A stretch of 64,000 nt of DNA, from contig NZ_CABYWZ010000005.1 in the NCBI RefSeq assembly GCF_902522795.1, forward strand, positions 1-64,000, in the 5' to 3' direction. Positions 16,002 through 25,878 of the stretch are shown in pieces. The DNA is from an uncultured Prochlorococcus sp. Its GTDB lineage: Bacteria; Cyanobacteriota; Cyanobacteriia; PCC-6307; Cyanobiaceae. The notes under the pieces are model-generated. The model was not told the DNA's origin, ran no database searches, and saw only the letters and a list, made by a program, of their open reading frames with translations. Both the position numbers and the translations under genes were made by a program. Within the stretch, counting starts at the first letter, position 1. Each line of letters opens with the position of its first letter.

Positions 16002-16568
16002 TTAGCCTTCTAAAAAAATTATATCTTTTGCTTCTGATTGTTTTATCAAAGCCCATGGTAATTCAGCTCCAATTTGATTTTCTAGTAAAATAAGCCATTT
16101 ACCCTCTTTATTAAAATTAATTATTGATCTTAACTCTTTATTTCTATTAATGTTGATACTTGCAGAAGAAACAATGCTTCCTAGATATCCTGAACCCATT
16201 CCTAAAAGACCTCCAATTAGTGATTCCCCGATGTTATTTAAACCAAGAAAGCTGAAGGTAGATAAATTTGTCATATTGGAAAAAGCTATTCCAGCTATAA
16301 ACCCAAATGGCATAAGCCATCTACTCATATCTTTTTGTCTGATCTTTCTATCAAGTTTAGGATTTAAGATTCTTATATCTTCAAAATTTTGAGATTTGAA
16401 TAAGATATTTGCTTTCGCATTTAGCAATTCTGTTTCGTCTGATGATATTTTCTCACTTATTGGTGGGATCAAAATAGCTTCAGAGAGCATTACTGATTTT
16501 TCTTTGAAAACATCAAATAGCTGGATACATTTATCAATGTCTTCAAATATCACAATACTTTTAGTCAA
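16002..16568 (-). CDS. 188-aa cyanobacterial membrane-associated hypothetical protein
   Basis: Soluble N-terminal region with an alpha/beta look (SIVIFEDIDKCIQLFDVF), then two glycine-rich hydrophobic segments (about residues 85-105 and 110-135, GESLIGGLLGMGSGYLGS) and a C-terminal strand region (GKWLILLENQIGAELPW). This resembles cyanobacterial proteins with a central hydrophobic hairpin, but no function is known. It is transcribed just upstream of the S4 gene with no gap, so the two probably form an operon. Confidence 0.7.
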   Translation of the reverse strand: MTKSIVIFEDIDKCIQLFDVFKEKSVMLSEAILIPPISEKISSDETELLNAKANILFKSQNFEDIRILNPKLDRKIRQKDMSRWLMPFGFIAGIAFSNMTNLSTFSFLGLNNIGESLIGGLLGMGSGYLGSIVSSASININRNKELRSIINFNKEGKWLILLENQIGAELPWALIKQSEAKDIIFLEG

Positions 16569-16667
16569 ATTTCAATCCTCAAATGTTTGTGTGTTATTCA
16601 AATTAATAAAATAAGATACATACACTATAGATTAAGTTAAAGTAAAAGATTAAAGAACCAATCTTAA

Positions 16668-18254
16668 ATGACAAAAGTTCTCATTACAGATCCAATTGAT
16701 CAAACAGGAATTGATATTCTTTCACAAGTTGCTCAGGTTGATCAGAAGATAGGAATCTCAGACTCTGAGTTAGCTTCCATTATTAAAGATTATGATGCTT
16801 TAATGATTCGCTCTGGTACTCAAGTGACTGAAGAAATTATTAACTCTTCAAGTAAACTGAGAATTATTGGGAGAGCAGGAGTTGGAGTCGATAATGTAGA
16901 TGTAAAGGCTGCTACGCAAAAAGGAGTCCTTGTTGTTAATTCTCCAGGGGGTAACACAATAGCTGCGGCTGAACATACTATAGCTATGATGTTGGCCTTA
17001 TCTAGACATATTCCAATTGCTAATAGTAGTACGTTGTTAGGTAAATGGGAGAGAAAGAAGTTCGTTGGGAATGAGCTTTATAAGAAAAAATTAGGTGTAG
17101 TAGGTTTAGGGAAAATTGGTGCTCATGTAGCAAAAGTTGCTAATGCCCTGGGAATGGATGTTTGCGGATATGATCCCTTTGTTTCAACTGAAAGAGCTCA
17201 ACAAATCCAAGTTAAACTATCTGATCTAGAAGATTTATTCCAACAATCAGATTATGTAACTTTGCATTTACCTCGCACACCAGAGACAGAGAATTTAGTA
17301 AATATGGAGGTGTTAAAAAGTATGAAAAGTAGCGCAAAATTAATCAATTGTGCAAGAGGAGGCTTGATTGACGAAGAAGCATTATCAGAAGCTTTAAATA
17401 AATCATTGATTGGAGGGGCTGCAATAGATGTCTTTTCAAAAGAACCTTTGGAATCTAATTCACCACTTTTGAAGGTTGAAAAGAATCTTATCCTTACCCC
17501 TCACTTAGGAGCATCTACTAGGGAAGCACAAGAAAATGTAGCAGTTGACGTTGCAGAACAAATCAGGGATGTCTTGCTTGGCTTATCTGCGAGAACTGCA
17601 GTAAACATACCAGGGTTGAGCCCTGATATTATGGATAGTTTAAAACCTCATTTGCAGTTGGCTGAAACAATGGGTCTGCTTATAAGCCAGCTTTCAGGTG
17701 GACAGATACAGAAACTAGAAGTAAAGCTTCAAGGTGAATTCGTTCAACATCCTTCCCAACCTTTAATAATAGCTAGTCTTAAAGGCCTTCTAAGTAAAGC
17801 TTTGGGAGATAGGATCAATTACGTTAATGCTTCGTTAGAAGCAGATTCAAGAGGTATTTCAGTATTAGAGAGTAAAGATGAGGCAAGACCTGAATTTGCT
17901 AGTGGGTCGCTTCAATTAACCACTTATGGAGATAATGGAGACCATAGCGTGGCAGGAAGCATTTTCGCTGATGGAGAATTAAGAATTATTAGTATTGATC
18001 AATATCCTGTTAATGTATCCCCAAGTAGATACATGTTGGTTACTAGGCATAGAGATATGCCTGGTATTATTGGTAAGCTTGGTTCTTTATTAGGCAGCAA
18101 CAATGTAAATATTGCCTCAATGCAAGTTGGGCGCAAAATTGTTAGAGGAGAAGCTGTGATGGTTCTAAGTATTGATGATCCAATTCCTAATAAGTTGCTT
18201 GATACCATTGTTGAAGTTGAGGGAATTACTAACGCTAATCCAGTTACTTTATAA
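16668..18254 (+). CDS. serA: D-3-phosphoglycerate dehydrogenase (SerA)
   Basis: It oxidises 3-phosphoglycerate with NAD+ in the first step of serine synthesis. The 528-aa length is the long type with ASB and ACT domains. Seen: GVGVDN near residue 71, the NAD motif GLGKIG (146-151), the catalytic Arg in CARGGLIDEEAL, Glu in AIDVFSKEPL, His in LTPHLGAS, and a C-terminal ACT domain (about 455-528, starting RYMLVTRHRDMPGIIGKL) that usually binds serine. The ATG follows a clean leader. prmA follows 18 bases downstream on the same strand. Confidence 0.97.
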   Translation: MTKVLITDPIDQTGIDILSQVAQVDQKIGISDSELASIIKDYDALMIRSGTQVTEEIINSSSKLRIIGRAGVGVDNVDVKAATQKGVLVVNSPGGNTIAAAEHTIAMMLALSRHIPIANSSTLLGKWERKKFVGNELYKKKLGVVGLGKIGAHVAKVANALGMDVCGYDPFVSTERAQQIQVKLSDLEDLFQQSDYVTLHLPRTPETENLVNMEVLKSMKSSAKLINCARGGLIDEEALSEALNKSLIGGAAIDVFSKEPLESNSPLLKVEKNLILTPHLGASTREAQENVAVDVAEQIRDVLLGLSARTAVNIPGLSPDIMDSLKPHLQLAETMGLLISQLSGGQIQKLEVKLQGEFVQHPSQPLIIASLKGLLSKALGDRINYVNASLEADSRGISVLESKDEARPEFASGSLQLTTYGDNGDHSVAGSIFADGELRIISIDQYPVNVSPSRYMLVTRHRDMPGIIGKLGSLLGSNNVNIASMQVGRKIVRGEAVMVLSIDDPIPNKLLDTIVEVEGITNANPVTL

Positions 18255-18272
18255 AGTGGCCTGTTCTAGTTA

Positions 18273-19184
18273 ATGGAAACTAAAGATTGGTATAAACTGA
18301 CCTTTCTGATAGAAAGTGATTCTGAAGAAATTATTATTTGGCAATTAAATGAGCTGGGAATATTTAGTTTTTCATTTGAATATTTAATTAAAAATGAAAA
18401 TAAAAAAGAAGTGAATATATGGCTTCCAATTAATGATTGGGGTGATAGTTCTAAAAGAGGTTTTGAAAAAATAATTAGCAAACTTCTAAACATTAATTCA
18501 CCTAAGAATAAATTTTTTGATTGGAGTATAATTAAAGAGGAGGATTGGTTAACAAGTTGGAAGAAATATTGGGCTCCTCAATTAGTAGGAAATCATTTTT
18601 TAATATTGCCTTGTTGGATAAATATAAATAAAAAATTTAAAGATAAACTCATCATAAAAATTGATCCTGGAGCAGCCTTTGGTACTGGAAGTCATCCTTC
18701 GACTTATCTTTGCTTGGAAAAAATGGAGAATATTTTATTTTCCGATAAAAAGGTATTAGATATTGGCAGTGGTAGCGGGATTTTGAGTGTCGCGGCAAGA
18801 TTACTTGGCGCTAAAGAGATTTGCGCAGTGGATAATGATTATTTAGCTATAAATTCAACTAACTCTAATTTTCAACTAAATTTCGGTAATTTAAAAAACT
18901 TAAATACATATTTGGGATCTTTTAATGAGGTAATTTTAAAAAATCAACTCAAACAATTTGATTTTGTTTTATGCAATATTCTTGCTGAAGTAATAAAAGA
19001 AATGATTCCAACTATTTATAAGTGTTTGAAAAACAATGGGGAAGTCATTTTCAGTGGAATTCTGAATTCACAAAAGGATGAAATTATAAAAATATTAATT
19101 CAGAATGACTTGAAATTATTGGATGTATCAACTAGAAAAGATTGGGTATGCATTTCTGCGCAAAAAACCAGAGATCCAACCTAA
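18273..19184 (+). CDS. prmA: ribosomal protein L11 methyltransferase (PrmA)
   Basis: It trimethylates ribosomal protein L11 using S-adenosylmethionine. The N-terminal domain (about residues 1-90) recognises substrate; [19 protein letters not shown] precedes the SAM-binding motif [19 protein letters not shown], and the NPPY-like catalytic-loop equivalent is NILAEV. The length of 303 aa is normal. It lies 18 bases after serA and probably shares its transcript. Confidence 0.95.
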   Translation: METKDWYKLTFLIESDSEEIIIWQLNELGIFSFSFEYLIKNENKKEVNIWLPINDWGDSSKRGFEKIISKLLNINSPKNKFFDWSIIKEEDWLTSWKKYWAPQLVGNHFLILPCWININKKFKDKLIIKIDPGAAFGTGSHPSTYLCLEKMENILFSDKKVLDIGSGSGILSVAARLLGAKEICAVDNDYLAINSTNSNFQLNFGNLKNLNTYLGSFNEVILKNQLKQFDFVLCNILAEVIKEMIPTIYKCLKNNGEVIFSGILNSQKDEIIKILIQNDLKLLDVSTRKDWVCISAQKTRDPT

Positions 19185-19318
19185 GTATAAGTTTTTCTTA
19201 TAGATACTCTTTCATACATTTTATTGTGTCATTTTTTACTTCAAAATCTCACATATCGACCTAATCGATGTTAAAAATGTAGTTGATAGGTATTAATTAC
19301 CAACAATTTTTTATTTAA

Positions 19319-19618
19319 ATGGCTTCTTACAAAGTTACACTCATCAGCGAAGGTGAAGGTCTCAATTCAACTATTGAAGTACCTGATGACCAGTACATCC
19401 TCGATGCGGCTGAAGAACAAGGTATCGACCTTCCTTATTCCTGCAGAGCTGGAGCATGTTCAACATGTGCTGGAAAAGTTACTTCTGGTAGTGTTGATCA
19501 ATCAGATCAAAGTTTCTTAGATGACGACCAACTAGAAGCTGGTTTTGTTCTTACTTGCGTTGCTTATCCAACATCTGACGTGACAATTACAACTCACGCT
19601 GAGGAAGAATTATACTAA
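19319..19618 (+). CDS. petF: plant-type [2Fe-2S] ferredoxin (PetF)
   Basis: The 99-aa soluble electron carrier downstream of photosystem I. Cluster ligands are C42, C47, C50 and C80, the CX4CX2CX29C spacing of plant-type ferredoxins, in [16 protein letters not shown] and LTCVAYP. The codons used (GCT, GGT, CTC) look optimised compared with neighbours, as expected for an abundant protein. The leader contains ATCGA-CCTAA-TCGAT (about 19255-19269), a small inverted repeat that could be regulatory. A terminator follows at 19664. Confidence 0.97.
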   Translation: MASYKVTLISEGEGLNSTIEVPDDQYILDAAEEQGIDLPYSCRAGACSTCAGKVTSGSVDQSDQSFLDDDQLEAGFVLTCVAYPTSDVTITTHAEEELY

Positions 19619-19663
19619 TTATATAAATTTAACTTTTATAAGTTGATTATTCATTATTTTTCT

Positions 19664-19690
19664 GCCACCCTCTATGAAGGTGGCTTTTTT
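19664..19690 (+). terminator. rho-independent terminator after petF
   Basis: GCCACC (19664-19669) pairs with GGTGGC (19679-19684) around a 9-base loop, followed by a run of six T. It is 45 bases after the ferredoxin stop and immediately before the next gene's ATG. Confidence 0.85.
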
Positions 19691-19694
19691 GTAA

Positions 19695-20063
19695 ATGGAT
19701 AAATTTAAATTTTTTAAGTCGGGCAGTGTTCAATCAAGTTATGGAGGTCAGTACAGTTATAAGGTAATTGGACCATGTTGCAGACTTTATGATAGAGAAG
19801 AGTTACCTTGGCCCTGCTCAAGACTTGCTTGGAGAAGTAAGGAGCCTAGTTGGAGAAGAATAGGGTCTAGGTTCGTTGCTGATATGGCTTCAAGAAAATG
19901 CCCATCTTACTCGGTTCAGATTTTGGAGCCTGGATCAAAACCTGTTGAAACAGTTATAACCCTTTTTTCAAAGAAATTTTCTTCTGAAATACAAGAATGG
20001 TGGTATAGCAAAAAACCAGGCTCAAAAGAGCCTGGTAATATCTTTCCTTCTGAAATTAGTTAG
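19695..20063 (+). CDS. 122-aa cyanobacterial hypothetical protein
   Basis: A soluble protein rich in Trp, Arg and Pro, with YSYKVIGPCCRLYDREELPWPCSRLAWR (two nearby cysteines plus one) and SWRRIGSRFVADMASRKCPSY. The density of Trp/Arg motifs and four cysteines suggests a small structured, possibly metal-binding, protein; no family function is known. It starts 4 bases after the T-run of the ferredoxin terminator, so its own promoter must overlap the ferredoxin end or it depends on read-through. The minus-strand terminator for the pentapeptide gene lies inside its last codons. Confidence 0.7.
   Translation: MDKFKFFKSGSVQSSYGGQYSYKVIGPCCRLYDREELPWPCSRLAWRSKEPSWRRIGSRFVADMASRKCPSYSVQILEPGSKPVETVITLFSKKFSSEIQEWWYSKKPGSKEPGNIFPSEIS
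20010..20036 (-). terminator. minus-strand terminator inside the convergent gene
   Basis: ACCAGGCTC (20015-20023) and GAGCCTGGT (20028-20036) are perfect 9-base arms with an AAAA loop. On the minus strand the stem is followed by a TTTTTT run, giving a strong intrinsic terminator about 37 bases past the pentapeptide gene stop, within the coding region of the 122-aa plus-strand gene. Confidence 0.8.
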
Positions 20064-20072
20064 CTTTATATA

Positions 20073-20636
20073 TTATGCTTTTGGCTTTGGAGGCATGTAA
20101 CCTTTCAAGCCGGTGCATTCAAGACTATCAATTGTATTAACTCCAGTTTGTGAGTTAGTTCCACTAGCTCTTTCACATAATGATTTTCTTTGAGAAAGAT
20201 CAAGATTTGCATCAGTAAAGTCTGCTCCATCAATAATTGCTCCATCAAAAACACTTTTCATTAGCTCACCATTGGTAAGATTTGCATCAGTAAAGTCAGC
20301 ATTATCAAAGCGTGTTGCATATGCAATGAGGTCTGTCATATTTGCCCCTTTAAAACTAGAGTTTTTTGCTGTAGTTACACTCATATATGCACCTTGAAGA
20401 TTAGCTTCTCCTAAATCTTGATTAGATAAATCATATTTAACATATTCAGTATTATGAAGGTCGGCACCGTGAAGATCATCTTTTAGAACGTCAACTGATG
20501 AGGGATCACTAGGATAGAGTGCTTTTGCAGAGATTGGATTAATAAGTAAACCAATAATTAATGGAAGAAAAATAAATAGTCTTTTACAAGACTTATGTAG
20601 TGATGAAAAAATAGAGACCATTTCGATCAACTTCAA
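20073..20636 (-). CDS. secreted (probably thylakoid-lumen) pentapeptide-repeat protein
   Basis: The 187-aa precursor has a basic start, a hydrophobic signal core (about residues 18-36, LFIFLPLIIGLLINPISAKA) and probable cleavage after AKA. The mature part carries A(D/N)LxX pentapeptide repeats such as GADLHNTE, GEANLQGA, FKGANMTDL, NADFTDANL and GADFTDANL, forming a right-handed quadrilateral beta-helix. The C-terminal LCERASGTNS...DSLEC contains a Cys pair that may form a disulphide, as in plant lumenal TL15/TL17-like proteins. The role is unknown. A terminator follows at 20010-20036. Confidence 0.85.
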   Translation of the reverse strand: MKLIEMVSIFSSLHKSCKRLFIFLPLIIGLLINPISAKALYPSDPSSVDVLKDDLHGADLHNTEYVKYDLSNQDLGEANLQGAYMSVTTAKNSSFKGANMTDLIAYATRFDNADFTDANLTNGELMKSVFDGAIIDGADFTDANLDLSQRKSLCERASGTNSQTGVNTIDSLECTGLKGYMPPKPKA

Positions 20637-20707
20637 ATAGAAAAACTTAAGACTATTATTTCATGGGTTGGTCATTTACAACGCTCCTGCTAACGAACTG
20701 TTGCAGT

Positions 20708-21646
20708 TTATTTTATTTCTGTAGTAAGAAAATCTTTGGCAAGATATGTATTTGGGAAAACTTTTTGCGCCTCTTTAAGCAAATCGTTTGGTGTAATTGA
20801 ATTTTTATTAGTGTATCTTGGACTTAAATGAGTAATAATTAATTTTTTTGTATTAGATAATAATGCTGTTTTGGCAGCCATGATTGTTGTTGAATGTAAT
20901 TTTTCATAGGCCATGCTCTCATCTTCCTGAGAAAATGTTGATTCATGTACGAGTAAATCGGCATTTTTCGATAGTGAAACAGCTGATTCGCTAAAGACTG
21001 TATCTGTGCAATAAACAAAACTTTCTCCCTCTCTTGGAGGACCACAGAATTCTTTTCCATCAAATGTCCTCCCATCTGCCAAAATAACTTTTTTACCTTG
21101 TTTCAATTCTGAATAAATTGGTCCAGGTGCTATTTTTAGGGACTTTGCTTTTTTGATATCAAATATACCTGGTTTATCTTTTTCACTCACCCTATAACCA
21201 TAAGCAGGTACTTTATGTTTAAGGCAGGCGCAATTTACTTGTATTTTGTTATTTTCAAATATAATTTTATTTTTTGATGCAAAATTTTCAACTTCCACAA
21301 AATGCAATGGGAATGACAATTTGCAAAAACTACTTTTAAGTGCTGAATTTATAAAACTTCGTAACTCTGAAGGACCGTAAATTTCAATACCCTCACTATT
21401 GCCTGATAAACCTAAGGTAGCCAAAAGTCCAGGCAAACCATAAATATGATCACCATGCATATGTGTAATAAATATTTTCTTAATTTGTGAAGATTTAATG
21501 TTGCTTTTCATTATTTGATGTTGCGTTCCCTCTCCACAATCAAAAAGCCAAACTTCTGATGACTGGGATAATTTCAGTGCTAGGGAAGAAACATTTCTCG
21601 TTAAGGATGGGACTCCTGAGCTTGTTCCTAAAAAAGTGATATTCAC
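20708..21646 (-). CDS. rnz: ribonuclease Z (tRNA 3' processing endonuclease)
   Basis: It cuts the 3' trailer from pre-tRNAs. The 312-aa bacterial short form has the beta-lactamase-fold Zn motif HMHGDH (residues 62-67) in [17 protein letters not shown], an N-terminal [14 protein letters not shown], a central exosite-like region, and the C-terminal LLVHESTF and [10 protein letters not shown] motifs. tRNAs in this window lack encoded CCA, which fits the need for RNase Z processing. The start is ATG next to a divergent gene. Confidence 0.95.
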   Translation of the reverse strand: MNITFLGTSSGVPSLTRNVSSLALKLSQSSEVWLFDCGEGTQHQIMKSNIKSSQIKKIFITHMHGDHIYGLPGLLATLGLSGNSEGIEIYGPSELRSFINSALKSSFCKLSFPLHFVEVENFASKNKIIFENNKIQVNCACLKHKVPAYGYRVSEKDKPGIFDIKKAKSLKIAPGPIYSELKQGKKVILADGRTFDGKEFCGPPREGESFVYCTDTVFSESAVSLSKNADLLVHESTFSQEDESMAYEKLHSTTIMAAKTALLSNTKKLIITHLSPRYTNKNSITPNDLLKEAQKVFPNTYLAKDFLTTEIK

Positions 21647-21734
21647 TTATTTATGGTATTTTTATTGTTATATCTGGATTAAATTTAGACTTTTAGTCAA
21701 ACTTAGGCAAATTAAGCATTTGTTTTTAAACAAA

Positions 21735-22910
21735 GTGATACTTAAATTTAAAAATAACTATAGAAAATGTTGCCTTATAAGTATTTTATTTATTTGTGTT
21801 TTTCAGAGTGAAAGTGTTTTTGCATCGAGAGAGCCAATAATTAGAGTTTTGATATCAAAAAATAACAATTTAAGGATCAGATCAGATAGATCAATTCCTT
21901 TAACTATAGAGGGGAAATTTTTTTCAAGCAAAAAAATAAAAGGCTTAACTTTAAAAAATGAGAAAGATAGAAAAATTTTATATTTTGATAAAAATAAACA
22001 AAAAAAATATGATTTAAAAAGTAATCAACAATTTCAAGTTAGTTCATCTGATGGAAGAGGTATATGGGTAGGTCGGAAGAGATTTTCTGGTAAGCTTAAT
22101 CTCTTTGTACTTGACTCTGAAATATTGGTAGTAAATGTTTTAGGAATAGAAAAATATCTAACTAGCGTAGTAGGTTCAGAGATGCCAACAAAATGGCCTA
22201 TAGAAGCATTAAAGGCACAAGCAATTGCCTCTAGAACTTATGCTTTAAAGCAAAAGGGAAATAATTTATTTGATATAGATTCAACTCAGAAAAATCAAGT
22301 CTATAATGGTTTAGAGTCAAGAACTTATAAAACTATAAGAGCCGTTAAAAGTACAAGATCTTTGGTTTTAACGTATAAAAATAAATTAATTAATGCTTTG
22401 TTTCATAGCAGTTCAGGTGGAATGACAGAAAATAGTCAAGATGTATGGAAGAATAAATATCCATATTTATCAAGTGTGAAAGATTTTGATAAGAATAATC
22501 CAAAATTTAGATGGAAAAAAAAAATTTCGAGTAATGAATTAATAAATTTATTTCCCAATATTGGAGGTTTAAAAAATATAGAGATTCTAGATATTACTAG
22601 TACCGGGAGGGTAAAAAATGTAAACCTTATTGGAGCTGATGGTTCTGATCAAATGTCCGGGGTAGCTTTAAGAAAAAGATTAGGACTTAAAAGTAATTTT
22701 GTGAGATTTAAGTTTTTTGAAGAAGAATTAAATAACAATACTCCCTTAAAGAAAGGTTTGATAGTGTTTGGACAGGGAGCAGGTCATGGAGTAGGAATGA
22801 GTCAATGGGGTGCAAAATACCTGGCGTCTAGAGGCCATAAAGCTGAAAGAATATTAAAGTATTTTTATAGGGGAGTGCAGATTAAACCTTTTAAAAAAGA
22901 TTACCTATAG
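21735..22910 (+). CDS. SpoIID/LytB-domain secreted protein
   Basis: The protein has a signal-like N-terminus and the SpoIID/LytB domain: YLTSVVGSEMPTKWPIEALKAQAIASRTYAL (in two blocks) and the C-terminal GAGHGVGMSQWGAKYLASRG. The domain family includes lytic transglycosylases of peptidoglycan and amidase enhancers, here probably periplasmic wall remodelling. The chosen start is GTG at 21735, giving MILKFKNNYRKCC then the hydrophobic core LISILFICVF and a VFA-SRE cleavage site; a GTG at 21636 would add 33 odd residues and overlap the divergent rnz gene. Confidence 0.85.
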   Translation: MILKFKNNYRKCCLISILFICVFQSESVFASREPIIRVLISKNNNLRIRSDRSIPLTIEGKFFSSKKIKGLTLKNEKDRKILYFDKNKQKKYDLKSNQQFQVSSSDGRGIWVGRKRFSGKLNLFVLDSEILVVNVLGIEKYLTSVVGSEMPTKWPIEALKAQAIASRTYALKQKGNNLFDIDSTQKNQVYNGLESRTYKTIRAVKSTRSLVLTYKNKLINALFHSSSGGMTENSQDVWKNKYPYLSSVKDFDKNNPKFRWKKKISSNELINLFPNIGGLKNIEILDITSTGRVKNVNLIGADGSDQMSGVALRKRLGLKSNFVRFKFFEEELNNNTPLKKGLIVFGQGAGHGVGMSQWGAKYLASRGHKAERILKYFYRGVQIKPFKKDYL

Positions 22911-22913
22911 AAG

Positions 22914-23831
22914 TTATTTAGCATTAAGGACCAATTTTGGATTTATATTAGACTGATCTTTATTTAAGAAGCCAATCCCAAGTAATGTTTGTTTTTTATC
23001 TATTACTTTTATGGGTTTTTTATAATCAAAAGACTTACTTTCTTTGAAGTAATTAATATCAACTTTGATTGCTCTTCCTGTTTGCCAAAAATTGATTTGT
23101 TCTTCATTCACTAAGACAAATGATGTAATGTGATTTAGAGCAGAAATTGTTGGGATGATAAAATTTTTCGAGTTTTTCTTACCTTTTTCGATATCAGATA
23201 TTTTAATGGAGTTTTGTTCATCAAAGCCACAAGCCGAAATTCTTTTTAGTTGTAGAAGGCAACCTTCGGAATTAAGAATTTCTCCTAAATCTCTTGCAAT
23301 TGCTCTTATATAGGTGCCAGCTGAGCATTGGATTTTTATTTCTATGATTCCGTTTATTTGGTCCCATTTCATTAAAGTAAGTTCGTCTATTTTTACTTCT
23401 CTTGGTGCTAATTCAAAATTTTCATTTCTGAAAGATCTTTTATAAGCTCTCTCACCATTGACGTGCACACTAGATACTTTCGGCGGAATTTGTTTAATAA
23501 TTCCTCTAAATCTATTTAAGTATTGATCTAATTTTTCATAACTGATTTTAGGCCAAGCTTTTTGTTTAATTATTTCCCCGTGAATATCATCAGTGTTAGT
23601 TCTAATCCCTAATTTAATTTGTCCTATGTAAGTTTTACACTGAGGAAGATATTGAATAAATCTTGTTGCACTGCCTATAGCGATTGGTAATGTTCCTATA
23701 ACTTCTGGGTCAAGAGTTCCTGTATGCCCTACCTTTTTTGTATTTAGTAACTTCCTTATTTGTTTAACACAATCATGTGAGGTACACCCTTTATCTTTAT
23801 AAATTACTAAGAATCCATCTTTAGTTTCCAT
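22914..23831 (-). CDS. truB: tRNA pseudouridine(55) synthase (TruB)
   Basis: It makes pseudouridine 55 in the T-loop of tRNAs. The catalytic Asp is D41 in [20 protein letters not shown], preceded by [15 protein letters not shown]; other family blocks are [13 protein letters not shown] and [17 protein letters not shown]. The length of 305 aa is normal. It converges with the SpoIID-like gene 3 bases away. Confidence 0.95.
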   Translation of the reverse strand: METKDGFLVIYKDKGCTSHDCVKQIRKLLNTKKVGHTGTLDPEVIGTLPIAIGSATRFIQYLPQCKTYIGQIKLGIRTNTDDIHGEIIKQKAWPKISYEKLDQYLNRFRGIIKQIPPKVSSVHVNGERAYKRSFRNENFELAPREVKIDELTLMKWDQINGIIEIKIQCSAGTYIRAIARDLGEILNSEGCLLQLKRISACGFDEQNSIKISDIEKGKKNSKNFIIPTISALNHITSFVLVNEEQINFWQTGRAIKVDINYFKESKSFDYKKPIKVIDKKQTLLGIGFLNKDQSNINPKLVLNAK

Positions 23832-23895
23832 TTTTAATATTAAGAATACTTTGAGAAAGATTTATAACCATTCTATGATTTTGGTATAGGAAATT

Positions 23896-24648
23896 TTGAG
23901 TAAGAAATTGAAAAATAATAATTTTATTTTAAAAGAGTTTTTAGAAAATGCTTTTAATTTGAAATCACATTTAATGGAATACTTATCTATTAGAGAATGT
24001 GATTTAGATGGATTTCTTGCAAATGCAAAGATGAATTTGGCAAATTCACATCCTGAAGATGTTTTGAATGATGTTTCAGATTTTTATACTGAGATTGTAG
24101 GAGATAGGCATATAGCTGATTTAGCTGCTTGGCATATTACAAGTAGGGACTACATCGCTGATACTTTAAAACTTCAGCAGAGATTTTCTAGAGATTTAGT
24201 TTTAGATTTTGGAGGAGGTATTGGTACGCATGCCTTAGCTAACGCTATGTCTTCAAAAGTTGAGCATGTTTTTTTTGTAGATATTAATCAAACAAATAGA
24301 AATTTTGTTGAATACAGGGCTAAAAAATTAGGTGTCGAAAAAAAACTTACTTTTTGCAAGACAATTCAAGATACACAAATAATCAAATTTGATACGATAG
24401 TTTGCCTTGATGTTTTGGAACATCTTGCGGATCCAACTTCTCAAATTAATAATTTCAGCGAGATTATGGATAGTAATTCTATTGCTCTATTTAATTGGTA
24501 TTTTTACAAGGGAGATAGGAATGAATATCCCTTTCATACCGATGACAGTCAAATTATCGAAAAGTTTTTTGAAACTCTTCAATCAAACTTTTTAGAAGTA
24601 TTTCATCCTATTCTTATAACTACAAGAGCTTATAAGAAAATTAGATAA
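23896..24648 (+). CDS. class I SAM-dependent methyltransferase
   Basis: The 250-aa protein has the Rossmann methyltransferase fold: motif [20 protein letters not shown] (about residues 101-119), the acidic end of strand 2 in [11 protein letters not shown], and post-motif [14 protein letters not shown]. An N-terminal helical region (about 1-90) may give substrate specificity. The substrate is unknown. The start is TTG (no better codon upstream). Its last 8 bases overlap the convergent rpmA gene. Confidence 0.85.
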   Translation: MSKKLKNNNFILKEFLENAFNLKSHLMEYLSIRECDLDGFLANAKMNLANSHPEDVLNDVSDFYTEIVGDRHIADLAAWHITSRDYIADTLKLQQRFSRDLVLDFGGGIGTHALANAMSSKVEHVFFVDINQTNRNFVEYRAKKLGVEKKLTFCKTIQDTQIIKFDTIVCLDVLEHLADPTSQINNFSEIMDSNSIALFNWYFYKGDRNEYPFHTDDSQIIEKFFETLQSNFLEVFHPILITTRAYKKIR

Positions 24649-24901
24649 CTATATTAACTCTTTTTCTATTTCTTAAATTACGTTTAATGCTTTCGAAACT
24701 TACTGTTCCTTCTTTAAGTGCAAAAAGGGTGTCATCTTTACCTTTTCCGACATTGATCCCAGGTAAAAAGGATGTACCTCTTTGGCGAATTAAAATTGAT
24801 CCAGCAGTTACTTTTTCTCCTCCATAAGCTTTCACACCCAATCTTTTGGAATTTGAATCTCTTCCGTTTCTAGTAGAACCTGTTCCTTTTTTATGTGCCA
24901 T
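24641..24901 (-). CDS. rpmA: 50S ribosomal protein L27 (RpmA)
   Basis: The 86-aa L27 begins [24 protein letters not shown] with the expected conserved N-terminal tail near the peptidyl-transferase centre and [19 protein letters not shown]. It follows rplU by 9 bases in the standard rplU-rpmA operon. Confidence 0.97.
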   Translation of the reverse strand: MAHKKGTGSTRNGRDSNSKRLGVKAYGGEKVTAGSILIRQRGTSFLPGINVGKGKDDTLFALKEGTVSFESIKRNLRNRKRVNIVI

Positions 24902-24910
24902 TAGAAGTGT

Positions 24911-25354
24911 TTAATTTGTAGATTTTTCGGATTTTGGTTGAGTTTCCTTTTTAATAGTTTCTTCCTTTTTAGAAGAGGGCTTAGGAGAACTCTTTCCTAT
25001 TTTAATAGATTTTACCATAACTCTTGTTTGTTCTTGTCTATGGCCCATTTTTCTTCTTGTCTTTTTTTTGGGACGCATTTTGTATACAAGAATCTTCTTA
25101 TCTCTTTTGTGTGAGACTACTTCTAATTCAATTTTTGCATCTTTAATGTAAGGTTTCCCAACAGTGATAGAGTCTTTATCTTTTAAAAGTAAAACTTTAT
25201 CTAGTGTTACCTTATCTTTCTCTTTTGCATTTAACCTATCAATGTCATAGTATCTGTCTACTTCGAAACAAAATTGTTGACCCGAAGTTTCTGCTATCGC
25301 GTACAATTCATTACTTTTTGAAGAATTGTTTGAGGATTTTTTAGAATTTGTCAT
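24911..25354 (-). CDS. rplU: 50S ribosomal protein L21 (RplU), extended ends
   Basis: L21 core is clear: YAIAETSGQQFCFEVDRYYDID and MRPKKKTRRKMGHRQEQTRVMVKSI (split over the C-terminal block). At 147 aa it is longer than the usual about 103 aa: a Ser/Asn-rich N-terminal stretch of about 15 residues and a Lys/Pro/Ser-rich C-terminal tail (about 30 residues, ending KSEKSTN) are extra, as seen in some cyanobacterial proteins. The 142-base gap to kaiB is the place where kaiA would lie in other cyanobacteria. Confidence 0.96.
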   Translation of the reverse strand: MTNSKKSSNNSSKSNELYAIAETSGQQFCFEVDRYYDIDRLNAKEKDKVTLDKVLLLKDKDSITVGKPYIKDAKIELEVVSHKRDKKILVYKMRPKKKTRRKMGHRQEQTRVMVKSIKIGKSSPKPSSKKEETIKKETQPKSEKSTN

Positions 25355-25496
25355 ATCTTAAAGACGCTATCAGGCTCAAATTGATAATTTGATTAAGCCA
25401 AATAAGCAATCATAATGGTTTGTTTATTTTCTTATTTTGTAGTGTAATAAGTCAAGGGTTGTTTAAATCTTTTATATCAATGCAGGAACTATAACA

Positions 25497-25814
25497 ATGG
25501 CAGCAAGAAAAACATACATTCTAAAACTCTATGTTGCTGGAAATACACCTAATTCAATGAGAGCTTTAAATACTTTAAGAGAAATTCTAGAAAATGAATT
25601 CAAAGGAGTTTATGCTTTGAAGGTTATTGATGTACTTAAACAACCACAACTTGCAGAAGAAGATAAGATTTTAGCTACCCCAACCTTAGCTAAAATTTTA
25701 CCGCCGCCAGTGAGAAAAATAATAGGTGATCTTTCAGATAGAGAGAAAGTTCTAATTGGTTTAGACCTACTTTTTGATGAATTAACTGAAACTGAATATA
25801 GTGGAGATAAATAA
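25497..25814 (+). CDS. kaiB: circadian clock protein KaiB
   Basis: KaiB binds the KaiC CI ring during the timing cycle. The 105-aa thioredoxin-like protein begins [21 protein letters not shown] and contains [24 protein letters not shown] and [12 protein letters not shown], all typical. It is followed 64 bases later by kaiC on the same strand. No kaiA is present: only 142 bases separate it from rplU, too little for a kaiA gene. Confidence 0.97.
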   Translation: MAARKTYILKLYVAGNTPNSMRALNTLREILENEFKGVYALKVIDVLKQPQLAEEDKILATPTLAKILPPPVRKIIGDLSDREKVLIGLDLLFDELTETEYSGDK

Positions 25815-25878
25815 TATATTTAAAACTTTTATAATTAAAGATAAATTTATTTTACTTTTGTTTAATTAGCACAAAACT

